DNA of 64,000 bases, taken from positions 66,399-130,398 of the forward strand of contig CAJTVN010000007.1 of assembly GCA_910579685.1 (NCBI GenBank), given 5' to 3'. Of the stretch, positions 8,736 through 17,463 are shown piece after piece. Made by a program: the position numbers and the translations under genes. The stretch's first letter is position 1. Every line of letters starts with the position of its first letter. Origin of the DNA: an uncultured Lachnospiraceae bacterium (GTDB taxonomy: Bacteria; Bacillota; Clostridia; Lachnospirales; Lachnospiraceae). Below the pieces are notes generated by a model. It saw only the letters and a list, made by a program, of their open reading frames with translations, ran no database searches and had not been told where the DNA came from.

Positions 8736-10214
8736 TCAGACGTTTTCTTTTGCGGCCGCTGCGGCAAGGGCCCGGTATTTCGCCTTTTCCTCGGCCATTT
8801 CCTCCACGGTTTTTTCCTTTAAGGTAAATCCTTTTGTGGAGCGGCAGGGAACGGTTTTGTTTTCAAGCCTTTTTTCTGCCCGGAGGATTTCTTCCTGATA
8901 CTGAGGAAGCCAGTCTTTTCCGGCAACGAGCATCTCGTCCACCATCTGGATAATCTCGTCAGGGGTACAAACGGAGCCGGTGAGGGGATCCATCATGGCA
9001 GCCTGGCGGAGAAGATGGATGTCGGCATGTACGGCGGCCTCCACGGCAAGCTTCTGAACCCATACGCTCTGGGAACAGATAGCGGCACAGCCAAGGGGGA
9101 GATCGCCTACCCTGGGAACGGAAATACCGTTATAGTCAACATAACAGGGAACTTCCACCACACATTCATCCGGCAGGTTTGTGATGGTTCCATTGTTCAT
9201 TACATTGAAATGTCCCCGGTACATGCGTCCCGTTTCCAGGCCCTCTATAATATAACTTCCATGTTCGCTGGAGCGGTTTTCCGGTGTGAACTTTTTGGCG
9301 GGCTCTTTCAGCCAGTTGGGGAAGTCTGTCTCAAACCAGTTCCGGCTCTCCTTGCATACGCGCAGATATCCCGCAGTCTCTCCCTGGATCCAGCTGCTGT
9401 AATTGATCCATTTCTCCATATCCTGGGGGCGCTTGCGGTACCACATGAGATACTCGGAGAGATGCCCGTTTGATTCGGTGGAGTAGAAGCCGAAGTTCTT
9501 CATCACATCCAGACGGATATTCTCATCCTTTGCAAAATCCGCCTGCTTCATCAATTCAAACAGATCTCCGGTGCGTTCTGTGCCGTCCGTCTTGACACTG
9601 ATGTACCAGGTCTGGTGGTTAAGGCCGGCACAGATAATATCCACATCCTTTTTTTCCCTTCCAAGAGCTTTTGCGATCTGCTCGTGGCCGTGCTGCACTC
9701 CGTGACACAGACCATAGGTTTCCACTTTTCCATATTTGTTGCAGGCCCAGGTCACCATGGCATTGGGATTGGAGTAGTTGAGTAGAATGCAGCCGGGAGC
9801 TGCCACCTCGCGGATGTCTTTGCAAAAGCCGAGCATGGCATTTATGCCTCTTTGTCCGTACATGATGCCGCCGATGCACAGGGTGTCTCCCACACACTGA
9901 TCCACGCCGTATTTAAGGGGGATTTCCACATCCGTGGCGAAAGCCTCCAGCATACCGATACGCACACAGTTGATAACGTATTTGGCATCCTTAAAAGCCT
10001 TGCGGCGGTCGAGAGTGGCATGGATTTTGATCGAAAGACCATTTTCTTCAATGTCACGCTGGCAAAGCTGGGTGACCATTCTCAGATTGTCAGGATTAAT
10101 ATCCGTGAATGCGATCTCAATATCGTGAAATTCAGGGACGGTTAAGATATCCGCCAGGAGACCTCTTGTGAAGCCGATGCTGCCCGCACCGATAAAAGCA
10201 ACCTTAAATGACAT
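8736..10214 (-). CDS. GH4 family alpha-galactosidase/glucosidase
   Basis: This 492-residue enzyme belongs to the NAD+- and Mn2+-dependent GH4 family, which cleaves glycosides by redox-elimination. A Rossmann dinucleotide site GAGSIGFTRG lies at the N-terminus and is followed by the DINPDNLRM segment. NYSNPNAM and the metal-site CHGVQH are present, and GLNHQTWY follows. Length is typical for the alpha-galactosidase/alpha-glucuronidase branch. It is transcribed away from the AraC-type gene on the other side of a 164-bp intergenic region, so the regulator probably controls it. The exact sugar specificity is uncertain. Confidence 0.9.
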   Translation of the reverse strand: MSFKVAFIGAGSIGFTRGLLADILTVPEFHDIEIAFTDINPDNLRMVTQLCQRDIEENGLSIKIHATLDRRKAFKDAKYVINCVRIGMLEAFATDVEIPLKYGVDQCVGDTLCIGGIMYGQRGINAMLGFCKDIREVAAPGCILLNYSNPNAMVTWACNKYGKVETYGLCHGVQHGHEQIAKALGREKKDVDIICAGLNHQTWYISVKTDGTERTGDLFELMKQADFAKDENIRLDVMKNFGFYSTESNGHLSEYLMWYRKRPQDMEKWINYSSWIQGETAGYLRVCKESRNWFETDFPNWLKEPAKKFTPENRSSEHGSYIIEGLETGRMYRGHFNVMNNGTITNLPDECVVEVPCYVDYNGISVPRVGDLPLGCAAICSQSVWVQKLAVEAAVHADIHLLRQAAMMDPLTGSVCTPDEIIQMVDEMLVAGKDWLPQYQEEILRAEKRLENKTVPCRSTKGFTLKEKTVEEMAEEKAKYRALAAAAAKENV

Positions 10215-10315
10215 GATAATACCTCTTTTCTGTAATATTTTGATAGTTTACGTTCCGGCAGTTATGTGATACACTTTTTTGCAGAACAGTGTCATAATTA
10301 CCGTGTATTTAATAT

Positions 10316-10321
10316 TATAAT
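10316..10321 (+). promoter_or_regulatory. -10-like box in the GH4/araC divergent region
   Basis: TATAAT at 10316-10321 lies in a nearly palindromic TATTATAATA context that could serve either strand. No good -35 box is seen, as is common at activator-dependent promoters. The surrounding 164 bp separate GH4 and the AraC-type gene. Confidence 0.35.
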
Positions 10322-10378
10322 AGGGGATGGCAAAGGGCTTTTCAAGCGTAATAATTTGATAAAAGAGGTAATTTTTTG

Positions 10379-11254
10379 ATGTTCACGAAACGAGAGGATA
10401 TCTGTGAGGATTATGGCTTCCGGTTTTTGGATAACGTGCAGGAGCCGGCGGTACAGCTCGATGCCGTTGGATGGCAGAGCAGGAATGACAAAAGCTATTA
10501 CTGGAATAATAAGAACCGGCCGGCCGGCTATTTGTTTCAGTATACTTTGAACGGGAGCGGAACACTGCGAACCAGTGAGGCGATCATCAAGATAAAAGAG
10601 GGGGAAGCCTTTTTCCTTAAAATGCCAGGGGAGGAATCCTATTATTTTGATGAGCATGGCGACCAGGCGCCCTGGGAATTCGTATATATTATGTTCAGGG
10701 GAGAAGGAGTTTCTTCCTATTACGAATATATTCGAAACCGAATGGGGCAGGTGATTGCGCTTCCCGCTTATCATCCGGCAGTGAAGCTGCTTCTGGATCT
10801 GTATCAGCAGGCCAGGAACGGGCTGATAAGAAATGCCTTTATGGCGGATAGGGAGGCATTTCGCTTTTTGTGCTTTCTGTGCGAGGGAACGGGTACGGAA
10901 GTGCGGCACTCCAACCTGACAGACAGGGCCAAGAACTATATGGAATGCAATTTTGAAAAACAAATCACCCTGGCCCAGACGGCGGACTGTCTTGGGGTGT
11001 CACAGAGCCATCTTTCCAGGGAATTTGTGAAATATATGGGGGAAAAGCCCATTCATTATCTGACAAAGCTCAGGCTGGAGCATGCCATGGAGCTGCTTCA
11101 TTCCACGGATCTGTGTCTGGAAGAGATCAGTGCATCCTGTGGCTTTTCCGATCGCAATTACTTCTGCAAGGTATTTAAGAAATATATGAAAGCATCTCCC
11201 GGAGAGCTGAGAAGACAGCTGAAGGCTCAGGGCTATGTGAGCGTCAGGGTGTAG
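10379..11254 (+). CDS. AraC family transcriptional regulator
   Basis: The 291-residue protein has an N-terminal cupin-like sensing domain (about 1-150) and a C-terminal pair of helix-turn-helix motifs (about 190-285). The second contains the family signature ISASCGFSDRNYFCKVFKKYMKASPGELR. ATG 10379 is preferred over TTG 10376 because AGAGG lies about 10 bases upstream. It is divergent from the GH4 glycosidase and near the GH140-like gene, so it likely senses a sugar and activates them. Its last 11 bases overlap the convergent thioredoxin gene. Confidence 0.92.
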   Translation: MFTKREDICEDYGFRFLDNVQEPAVQLDAVGWQSRNDKSYYWNNKNRPAGYLFQYTLNGSGTLRTSEAIIKIKEGEAFFLKMPGEESYYFDEHGDQAPWEFVYIMFRGEGVSSYYEYIRNRMGQVIALPAYHPAVKLLLDLYQQARNGLIRNAFMADREAFRFLCFLCEGTGTEVRHSNLTDRAKNYMECNFEKQITLAQTADCLGVSQSHLSREFVKYMGEKPIHYLTKLRLEHAMELLHSTDLCLEEISASCGFSDRNYFCKVFKKYMKASPGELRRQLKAQGYVSVRV

Positions 11255-11891
11255 AGGACGAACCGCCTGCAGGCTGCGGCATGATCATCTCGATTCCCCG
11301 GCGCAGCGTGGCTTCGTCAATCATTCCCATGGCTCCGGTGATCAGGTTTCCATCCCCGTCAATAAAGACGGTGGTGGGCAGAGAGGAGATACCATATACA
11401 TAGGAGGCCTCCTGGCTGGTATCAAAATATACGGGAAAGGAATAATCCTGTCCGTCCATATAGGAGGATGCGCTCTCCACGGTTTCCCGGTTTCCATCGG
11501 TTGCGTTTATCATGAGAAAAGTCACACTCTCTCCAAGCTCGCGGTATACCTTGTCAAACTCAGGCATTTCTGATTTGCAGGGAGGACACCAGCTTGCCCA
11601 GAAATTGATTACTGTGGGCTTTCCGGTTAAGTCAGAAAACCGAACGGTATTTCCTTCACGGTCTGTGACTGCGAAGTCGGGGGCCTTTATGACTTCGGGT
11701 TCCCCGGAAGGGGAAGGAACCGGGGATTCTCCGGGCTGATCGGACGATTCGTCCGGGGCGTCTGTGCCGGCTAGCCTGCCGGAGCTTTCCGGTGTATAAT
11801 TCTTTCCAAGATATTGATAGAGCAGCAGGCTGGCCAGAATAACCAGAAAAAAGGCTGCGATACCGATCACAAGTTTCCGTTTTTCACTCAT
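11244..11891 (-). CDS. Membrane-anchored TlpA/ResA-like thioredoxin
   Basis: The 215-residue protein has one N-terminal membrane anchor (about residues 7-26), a Ser/Pro/Glu-rich spacer (about 33-66) and a thioredoxin fold with the redox motif W101-C-P-P-C105. It should act outside the membrane as a thiol-disulfide reductase. The ccdA-like gene immediately upstream on the same strand supplies its electrons, which is a standard pairing. The cis-proline loop appears as SSLPTTVFID. The client proteins are unknown. Confidence 0.92.
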   Translation of the reverse strand: MSEKRKLVIGIAAFFLVILASLLLYQYLGKNYTPESSGRLAGTDAPDESSDQPGESPVPSPSGEPEVIKAPDFAVTDREGNTVRFSDLTGKPTVINFWASWCPPCKSEMPEFDKVYRELGESVTFLMINATDGNRETVESASSYMDGQDYSFPVYFDTSQEASYVYGISSLPTTVFIDGDGNLITGAMGMIDEATLRRGIEMIMPQPAGGSSSTP

Positions 11892-11923
11892 AACAATCCT
11901 CCATTTTTCCCTATATTACGCTT

Positions 11924-12598
11924 TTAAAAGGTAAGTAACGCCAGAAAACGTCCCATAAGCCCGGTCATCATCATGATACCCATTATTAACAGAAATCCGC
12001 CGGACACCCCATTGATGATCCGGTAATGAGCTTTGATCCAGCCAAAGGCGGATTTGAGCCGGTGGATAAGCAGGGCGCTGAGCACAAAGGGAATGCCAAG
12101 TCCCAGAGAATAGCAAATGAGCATGAGAACGCCATAAAATACGGAGCCCTGCTGAGAGGCAAGCATCAGAGCGGATCCGAGAAAGGTGCCCACACAGGGA
12201 GTCCAGCCGATGGAAAAGACGATGCCGAACAGCGCAGAAGGGAGAAAACCCGGATTTTTTACAGGCATATCCTTTCGGAAGGTTCGGTTCAGAAAATCGA
12301 TTTTGATCCATCCTAAAAAATTCAGACCAAAGATCACAACAATAAGGCCAGTGATAACATTTACGGCAGTGCTGTGACGCTGCAGAAAGAGACCGAGGCT
12401 TCCGGCAAAGGCTCCCAGAGCCACAAAGACCAAAGAGAAACCTAGCACAAAGCCGAGTGCGTTTTTGAGAGCGCGGCCTTTTGTCTGCTGCGAGTCACTG
12501 CCTCCCGCAAAATAAGAAATGTAGACAGGAAGCATTGGCAGCAGGCAGGGAGATATAAAAGTGATGATTCCCTCCAGAAATGAAATGATATATTGCAT
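11924..12598 (-). CDS. ccdA: Cytochrome c biogenesis protein CcdA (thiol reductant transporter)
   Basis: The 224-residue, six-helix membrane protein carries reducing equivalents from cytoplasmic thioredoxin to extracytoplasmic thiol proteins. The two redox cysteines are in SPCLLPMLP and GWTPCVGTFLGS, the conserved CcdA positions. A longer reading frame extends to 12706. Start 12598 is chosen because it has an AGAAAGGA ribosome site and gives the canonical MQYIISFLEG N-terminus. It is followed 32 bp downstream by the TlpA-like gene. No cytochrome c genes are visible here, so disulfide maintenance is the likelier role. Confidence 0.92.
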   Translation of the reverse strand: MQYIISFLEGIITFISPCLLPMLPVYISYFAGGSDSQQTKGRALKNALGFVLGFSLVFVALGAFAGSLGLFLQRHSTAVNVITGLIVVIFGLNFLGWIKIDFLNRTFRKDMPVKNPGFLPSALFGIVFSIGWTPCVGTFLGSALMLASQQGSVFYGVLMLICYSLGLGIPFVLSALLIHRLKSAFGWIKAHYRIINGVSGGFLLIMGIMMMTGLMGRFLALLTF

Positions 12599-12733
12599 AG
12601 ATTTTCCTTTCTTAACTTGTTTTTTTATCATCATAAACGATTTGCCTGCGATTTTCAATAAGAATGATGCCGCCTTCGGATTGTTTCGCACTTTGCGCTC
12701 TCGCAATCCTGAACATATTCAAAATCCGTATGG

Positions 12734-13729
12734 TCAGGCCTGTTGCTGTGGTCTGTCCCTGAGAGCCTCGATCTGGGACTGAAGGCTGGCGATTTTCAGC
12801 CTGGCATCTGAAAGCTCGGATTGTGTGTTTGAAAGTTCGGACTGTGTGTTTGAAAGTTCGGACTGTGTGTTTGAAAGCTCGGACTGTGTGTTTGAAAGTT
12901 CGGACTGTGTGTTTGAAAGCTCGGATTGGGATTTTGTAAGCTCCGAGCGTATATGCGCAAGCTCATCCAGAGCCTGTTGTTTTTCGCGTGCGATCGTGCG
13001 CTGCACACGATAATATTCCTCCCGTTCCTCACACTGTCTGCGGATCTTTTCATCTACGCTGAGCTGGTACAGAGTTTTGGCGGCTTCAGATATGAATTCA
13101 TTTTTTTCTGCAAACATTTTGATCTCCTCCCAAGTGGCTGCTTTAAAAAGGCCGGCCCAAAGATTAATCTGGTAACGTTTATCCTGTGCCGTGGCCAGAT
13201 CGGTATGCTTTAAGTCTAACACGGACAGTTGGAATTTGTCACTGTAAATCGTATGTTTTTTGACATTCATCAGCTTGTATGTGGCATAAAATTCGGGATG
13301 CTCAGGAAATAAGGTAAAATCCAGGATTCCGATATGGATGACAGGCTTTGTTTCAGCGTAATCCTGTCCTTTGTAGAGTTGGTCAAAGCTTCGGCAAAGG
13401 TAGCTCAATGACCGCTCCGGCCAGTTGCCGATATTTAATATCTGCATCTCAAGATTTATGATCGTGGAGTTGTTCATGAGAACCTTCACGTCGAGAAAAA
13501 AAGTTTTCTCGGATATGGAATTGCCCAATTCAATGGGATTTTCGATTGAGGCGCAGTGGATCTGTCCGGGACTTACGTGCAGCAGAGAGCAGATAAGCCC
13601 CTTCAAGACCTCGTTGTTTTCCTGCAGCAGAGCCCGGAAAAGATAATCGTTGGTCAGCCTGTATGAGAGCGGACCGGAAACACTGTTCAGAGAAAAAGAA
13701 TTGTCGCAAGAACGGATAATTTGAATCAT
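12734..13729 (-). CDS. Rpn/PD-(D/E)XK nuclease family transposase-like protein with heptad-repeat tail
   Basis: The 331-residue protein belongs to the recombination-promoting nuclease/PD-(D/E)XK transposase group. TNDYLFRALL, FLDVKVLMNN and INLEMQI hold the nuclease-fold acidic and basic residues (D..E-x-Q form). A low-complexity coiled coil follows, built on SELSNTQ heptads (about residues 260-310). Start 13729 is chosen for an AGGAGG site; the frame extends upstream to 13816 without one. Members are often multicopy and act in cis on DNA; the role here is unknown. Confidence 0.8.
   Translation of the reverse strand: MIQIIRSCDNSFSLNSVSGPLSYRLTNDYLFRALLQENNEVLKGLICSLLHVSPGQIHCASIENPIELGNSISEKTFFLDVKVLMNNSTIINLEMQILNIGNWPERSLSYLCRSFDQLYKGQDYAETKPVIHIGILDFTLFPEHPEFYATYKLMNVKKHTIYSDKFQLSVLDLKHTDLATAQDKRYQINLWAGLFKAATWEEIKMFAEKNEFISEAAKTLYQLSVDEKIRRQCEEREEYYRVQRTIAREKQQALDELAHIRSELTKSQSELSNTQSELSNTQSELSNTQSELSNTQSELSNTQSELSDARLKIASLQSQIEALRDRPQQQA
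12815..12940 (-). repeat. 21-bp tandem repeat encoding coiled-coil heptads
   Basis: Six head-to-tail units of 21 bp (12815, 12836, 12857, 12878, 12899 and a degenerate 12920) each encode SELSNTQ or a close variant in the nuclease gene. Units 2-5 differ only at one C/T position, implying recent expansion. The unit is a multiple of three, so copy-number change would lengthen or shorten the coil without frameshift. Confidence 0.95.
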
Positions 13730-14065
13730 AGACGGGAACCTCCTGAGTAAAAAAATGAGTGGGGTAAAAAAGATACCTTTTGAAAATACAGAAGTCTGAA
13801 CAAGTAGAAATTTCAAATTAGACTATCTGTTTTTTTTATACCATGGCTTCTGCCGGATGTAAACAGTTTTTTCCTATCCGGAATGTAGAAAAGAATATCA
13901 GGGAAAATGGCGAAAAAGGTTCACGGCAACAAAATATGGGGCTTTTTGTGTGGAATTGAGAAAAGCTGTACAAGATATGGTATTGTGCACTTTTTCTTTC
14001 GGGAAAGTTCCGGTTGACAAAAGAGACAGGACAGCCGCAGAATAAGGCGAGAGGAAGTGATTTGT
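13730..14065. other. Divergent intergenic region, no gene seen
   Basis: This AT-rich stretch lies between the minus-strand nuclease gene and the plus-strand GH106-like fusion gene. It must hold both promoters, but no convincing -35/-10 pair was found. A TTGACA at 14014 is too close to the start codon to be the main promoter. GAGGAAG at 14051-14057 is the ribosome site of the fusion gene. Confidence 0.5.
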
Positions 14066-17000
14066 ATGAATTTAATGGCAGAGGAAGGAAGCTTTCGCAA
14101 TAAGGTCCGCAGGGAGCGGGAACCGGAGGGATGCAGAGAGCTGCTTGGAGATATTTTGTCCCCTTCCGGTGAATTTTCCCCGGTTCCCTTCTGGTTTTTT
14201 AACGACAGGCCGGAAAAAGAAAAAATAAAAGCTCAGCTTGAGGATTTTGTGCAAAAGGGCGTCTGCGCCTTTGTCCTGCATCCAAGGATCGGGATTCCGG
14301 AGGAAATTCCCTATTTGTCAGAAGCCTTTTTTGAGACGGTATGTTTTATCGTCAGAACGGCCGCAAACCTGAATATGAAGGTGGTGCTCTATGATGAGGG
14401 TATGTATCCGTCCGGATCCGCCCACGGGATGGTCGTTGCGGAAAAGAGGGCTCCCCTGGCGGCGGATATTCTAAATCCTCTGGCGGTTTCCTGCTTTATC
14501 CGTCTTACGCATGAGAAGTATTATGAGAAGCTTGGCGAATACTTTGGCAAGACCATTATCGGTTTTTTCACGGATGAGCCGGACCCTCTTGGAAGAGGGA
14601 CAAAAGGATTTCATATCTGGGCGCAGGGCATGGAGCGGGAGATCTTAAGAGAGGGCGGATGTCTGGAAGAGCTTGCCGGCCTTTTCGAGGGAGAGGAGAA
14701 CAAAACCACCGGGATTTACCGGCGGCTTGTGAAAAAATATTTACGGGAGACTTATTATCAGCCGCTTGCCGACTGGTGCGGGAAACATGGAATTGCGCTC
14801 ATGGGGCATCCGGCACAGAGCGATGATGTGAGCGAGCTGTTTCTTTTTGACGTGCCGGGGCAGGATCTGATCCAGCGCCGCATCCATCCGAAAGAGGGGG
14901 GAATCCATGAGGCGGATTCCGTGCATGCCAAGCTCTGTGCGGACGTGGCCCGCCACCTGGGAAAAAGACGCAGCCTTAACGAGTGCTTCGGCGTATGCGG
15001 CAGGAGAGAAGCGCCCTGGCATTTCACAGGGGAGGATATGAAGTGGTACATAGACTGGCTGGCAATGCGGGGCGTGAACCTCTTTGTGCCGCATGCCTTT
15101 TACTATAGTGTGAAGGGGGCGCAAAGCGGCGAGCGGCCGCCGGATGTGGGACCGCACAACATCTGGTGGAAGCATTACCGCTGTTTTTCGGACTATATGA
15201 AACGTCTTTCTTTCCTCATGACGGATACCTGCCAGCATGTGAAGGCGGCAGTGCTCTGCGACGACAACAACGTACCGGGGGCGGAGCTTGCCGCCCTGTA
15301 CGAGAACCAGATCGGCTTTCATTACCTTCCGCTGGCGCTTTTGGACCGATGCGAGATAAGGGATGGAAGACTCTGTATCGGGCAATCTTGTTATGAAGTG
15401 GTGCTGGATCTGATCGGGGCGGCCAGGTCAGGGGAAACCCTTGCGGGAGTGGAAACCGTATATGAAACGCAGGAGCTCGTAAAGAGGGCGTCCCGCCTTT
15501 GCACCCTGAGGACAGTTCTGCCATCGCCCTTTTTGCGCATCTGTCATTTTACGAAAAACGGCGTGGAATGCTGCCTTCTTTCCAACGAAGGAGGAGAGCG
15601 GATTAAGACACAGCTGCGGATTGTGGGAGCGAAGAAAGATCAGGTGGTCTGTGTGGATCTGTGGAGGGGTGCGTTTTGGCGGGAGATTCCGCAGCAGATG
15701 TCGGATGGAAAGGAACCGGTCTGGCCCGTCAGCCTGGACGTCTGCGAAACACGCCTTCTGCTTCTGGATCCCCGGGGGGAAATTCCGGCCGGGAATCGAA
15801 AAGAACGGTGGCTTGGCGAGTGGACAAAGCGCTTTCGCCCGGTGCGGAAATTACAGAATCAGGCGATATACGAATATGACTATGACTGCATGTCGGCCGG
15901 AGAGGACGGGGACGGCTGCTTTACAGTATGGGGAGAGGAGATGGCGGAATGCTGGTGCAATGATCAATTTGCGGGAGTCAGCTTCTGGAATGAGCATCGT
16001 TTCCGGATCGGCCCTTATTTGAAGGAGGGGAAAAATCGGATTCGTCTCGTGTTCACGGGCAGTGCGGCAAATATTTATGATAAGGCCGGCTTGGCATTCG
16101 GGCTTGGGAAACAGAAAAAGCTGTATGTTGACAGATCCGTAAACACCGGATGCATCGGTATTTTTGTAAAGGGAGCGGAAGTCATACCGGCCGGAACCAC
16201 CCTTTCCGTCATGAGCGCCAGGGAAGACGGGCCGGAATACCGGCGTTTGAGAGAGGAATACGATATCCGTTTTCTGTTTGAAGGCAGTTTGGTCCCTTCA
16301 ATTAATTTTTATGCGGTTCCCCAGGTGGATATTTTTGCGGCGGACAGCGAGGGCGGCCTTTTCGGCACGGTGGGAGGAATAACGGATATGGAGGGGGATG
16401 CGCCCATCTGCTATGTGGACAGGGCGGGAAACTGTTTTTACATTGCGCCGGATGGCAGAAGTTTTCTGAATTCCCTTCCGGACTGGAAAAAGAACATGGT
16501 ACCGGCTGCGGATATTCAGTTTTTTGCGTCCAGGCAGGAGGCGGTGAGGGAAAAAGAGTTTGTCCGCTCTTACGACTCGGTTCTGAATCAGATTGAGGAG
16601 GCGTACCGGAGAATTTTGGGAGACGCCCTGGTGGGAATCTATGTGCACGGTTCCATCGCCTTTGGCTGCTTTTCCTGGGAAAACAGCGACATTGATTTTA
16701 TTGTAGTCATTAACAGGGAAATTACGCACGGGCAGAAGCGGGAGCTGATACAGACGCTTCTGGATTTGGACGGGCAGGCGCCGCAAAAGGGCCTGGAGAT
16801 GAGCGTTGTCCTGGAAAAATACTGCAATCCCTTTGTCTATCCCACGCCCTTTGAACTGCATTTTTCCAATGCCCACAAGGAAAGGTGCAGAGAGAACCTG
16901 CAGGAATACTGCCGTGCCATGCACGGGGAGGACAAAGATCTGGCGGCTCATTTTACGGTCATAAGAAAGGCAGGGATCACGCTTTGCGGAAAGGAGATCT

Positions 17001-17329
17001 CCGACGTGTTCGGAGAGGTGCCGAGGGAGGCGTACCTTGACAGCATAATGGGGGACGTGGAGGATGCGCAGAGGGATATCCTGGAAGATCCGGTGTACAT
17101 CATCCTGAATGTCTGCCGGGTGATCGCTTTTATTAAGGAAGGCCTCGTCCTCTCAAAGGAGCAGGGCGGAAAATGGGGGATGCGAAACCTCCCGGAAACG
17201 TACCGCCTAATAATCCGAAAAGCGTTGAAAAGCTACCGGGGAAACGATGTGTTCCGGGAGGAGGAAGAAAATCTAAGAAGCTTTGCGGGCTGTATGCGGA
17301 AGATCCTGACAGACGGTACAGAGGAATAA
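14066..17329 (+). CDS. GH106-like hydrolase fused to AadA-type nucleotidyltransferase
   Basis: This 1087-residue protein joins unrelated parts. Residues about 30-450 resemble the GH106-like glycosidase fold: VVLYDEGMYPSG, FTDEPDPLGRG and a WYIDWLAMRGVNLFVPHAF strand. A beta-sandwich, sugar-binding-like region follows (about 580-720), then ~95 unassigned residues. Residues about 833-1087 align in layout with complete AadA/ANT(3'')-like adenylyltransferases: G862-S863, D875-x-D877, base E911 and a helical C-terminal domain. Both catalytic centres look intact. No signal peptide is present. ATG 14066 is chosen for GAGGAAG. The substrate is unknown and antibiotic resistance should not be assumed. 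Confidence 0.75.
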   Translation: MNLMAEEGSFRNKVRREREPEGCRELLGDILSPSGEFSPVPFWFFNDRPEKEKIKAQLEDFVQKGVCAFVLHPRIGIPEEIPYLSEAFFETVCFIVRTAANLNMKVVLYDEGMYPSGSAHGMVVAEKRAPLAADILNPLAVSCFIRLTHEKYYEKLGEYFGKTIIGFFTDEPDPLGRGTKGFHIWAQGMEREILREGGCLEELAGLFEGEENKTTGIYRRLVKKYLRETYYQPLADWCGKHGIALMGHPAQSDDVSELFLFDVPGQDLIQRRIHPKEGGIHEADSVHAKLCADVARHLGKRRSLNECFGVCGRREAPWHFTGEDMKWYIDWLAMRGVNLFVPHAFYYSVKGAQSGERPPDVGPHNIWWKHYRCFSDYMKRLSFLMTDTCQHVKAAVLCDDNNVPGAELAALYENQIGFHYLPLALLDRCEIRDGRLCIGQSCYEVVLDLIGAARSGETLAGVETVYETQELVKRASRLCTLRTVLPSPFLRICHFTKNGVECCLLSNEGGERIKTQLRIVGAKKDQVVCVDLWRGAFWREIPQQMSDGKEPVWPVSLDVCETRLLLLDPRGEIPAGNRKERWLGEWTKRFRPVRKLQNQAIYEYDYDCMSAGEDGDGCFTVWGEEMAECWCNDQFAGVSFWNEHRFRIGPYLKEGKNRIRLVFTGSAANIYDKAGLAFGLGKQKKLYVDRSVNTGCIGIFVKGAEVIPAGTTLSVMSAREDGPEYRRLREEYDIRFLFEGSLVPSINFYAVPQVDIFAADSEGGLFGTVGGITDMEGDAPICYVDRAGNCFYIAPDGRSFLNSLPDWKKNMVPAADIQFFASRQEAVREKEFVRSYDSVLNQIEEAYRRILGDALVGIYVHGSIAFGCFSWENSDIDFIVVINREITHGQKRELIQTLLDLDGQAPQKGLEMSVVLEKYCNPFVYPTPFELHFSNAHKERCRENLQEYCRAMHGEDKDLAAHFTVIRKAGITLCGKEISDVFGEVPREAYLDSIMGDVEDAQRDILEDPVYIILNVCRVIAFIKEGLVLSKEQGGKWGMRNLPETYRLIIRKALKSYRGNDVFREEEENLRSFAGCMRKILTDGTEE

Positions 17330-17336
17330 AATGAAA

Positions 17337-17419
17337 TCCCTTTTCCGGTACCTATTTCCTATTTAATACAGTTTTTGTTGAAAAATGGAATATAGAGTGA
17401 TAGTATTCAGGAAAAGGGA
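17337..17419. repeat. Inverted repeat bracketing the apt promoter
   Basis: TCCCTTTTCC (17337-17346) and GGAAAAGGGA (17410-17419) are perfect 10-bp complements, one upstream of the -35 box and the other at the expected transcription start. They could be operator half-sites or chance. Confidence 0.4.
17378..17406 (+). promoter_or_regulatory. SigA-type promoter for apt
   Basis: TTGAAA (17378-17383), a 17-base spacer, then TAGTAT (17401-17406), 57 bases before the apt start codon. A G7 run (17452-17458) lies between the purine-rich ribosome site and the ATG. Confidence 0.65.
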
Positions 17420-17463
17420 ATGCAAAAACCAGGGATAATCATACAAGGTAAGGGGGGGTTCCT

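Noticed and set aside
12815..12940. Short regular repeats that could suggest a CRISPR array
   Set aside because: Units are contiguous 21-mers without spacers and lie in frame in a coiled-coil coding region.
14014..14043. TTGACA promoter immediately before the GH106-like fusion gene
   Set aside because: The -10 would fall at the ribosome site, leaving no leader, and the hexamer match is poor.
16562..17329. Stand-alone aminoglycoside-resistance gene
   Set aside because: The AadA-like region is part of one long continuous frame without its own ribosome site. The motifs show fold and likely catalysis, not resistance.
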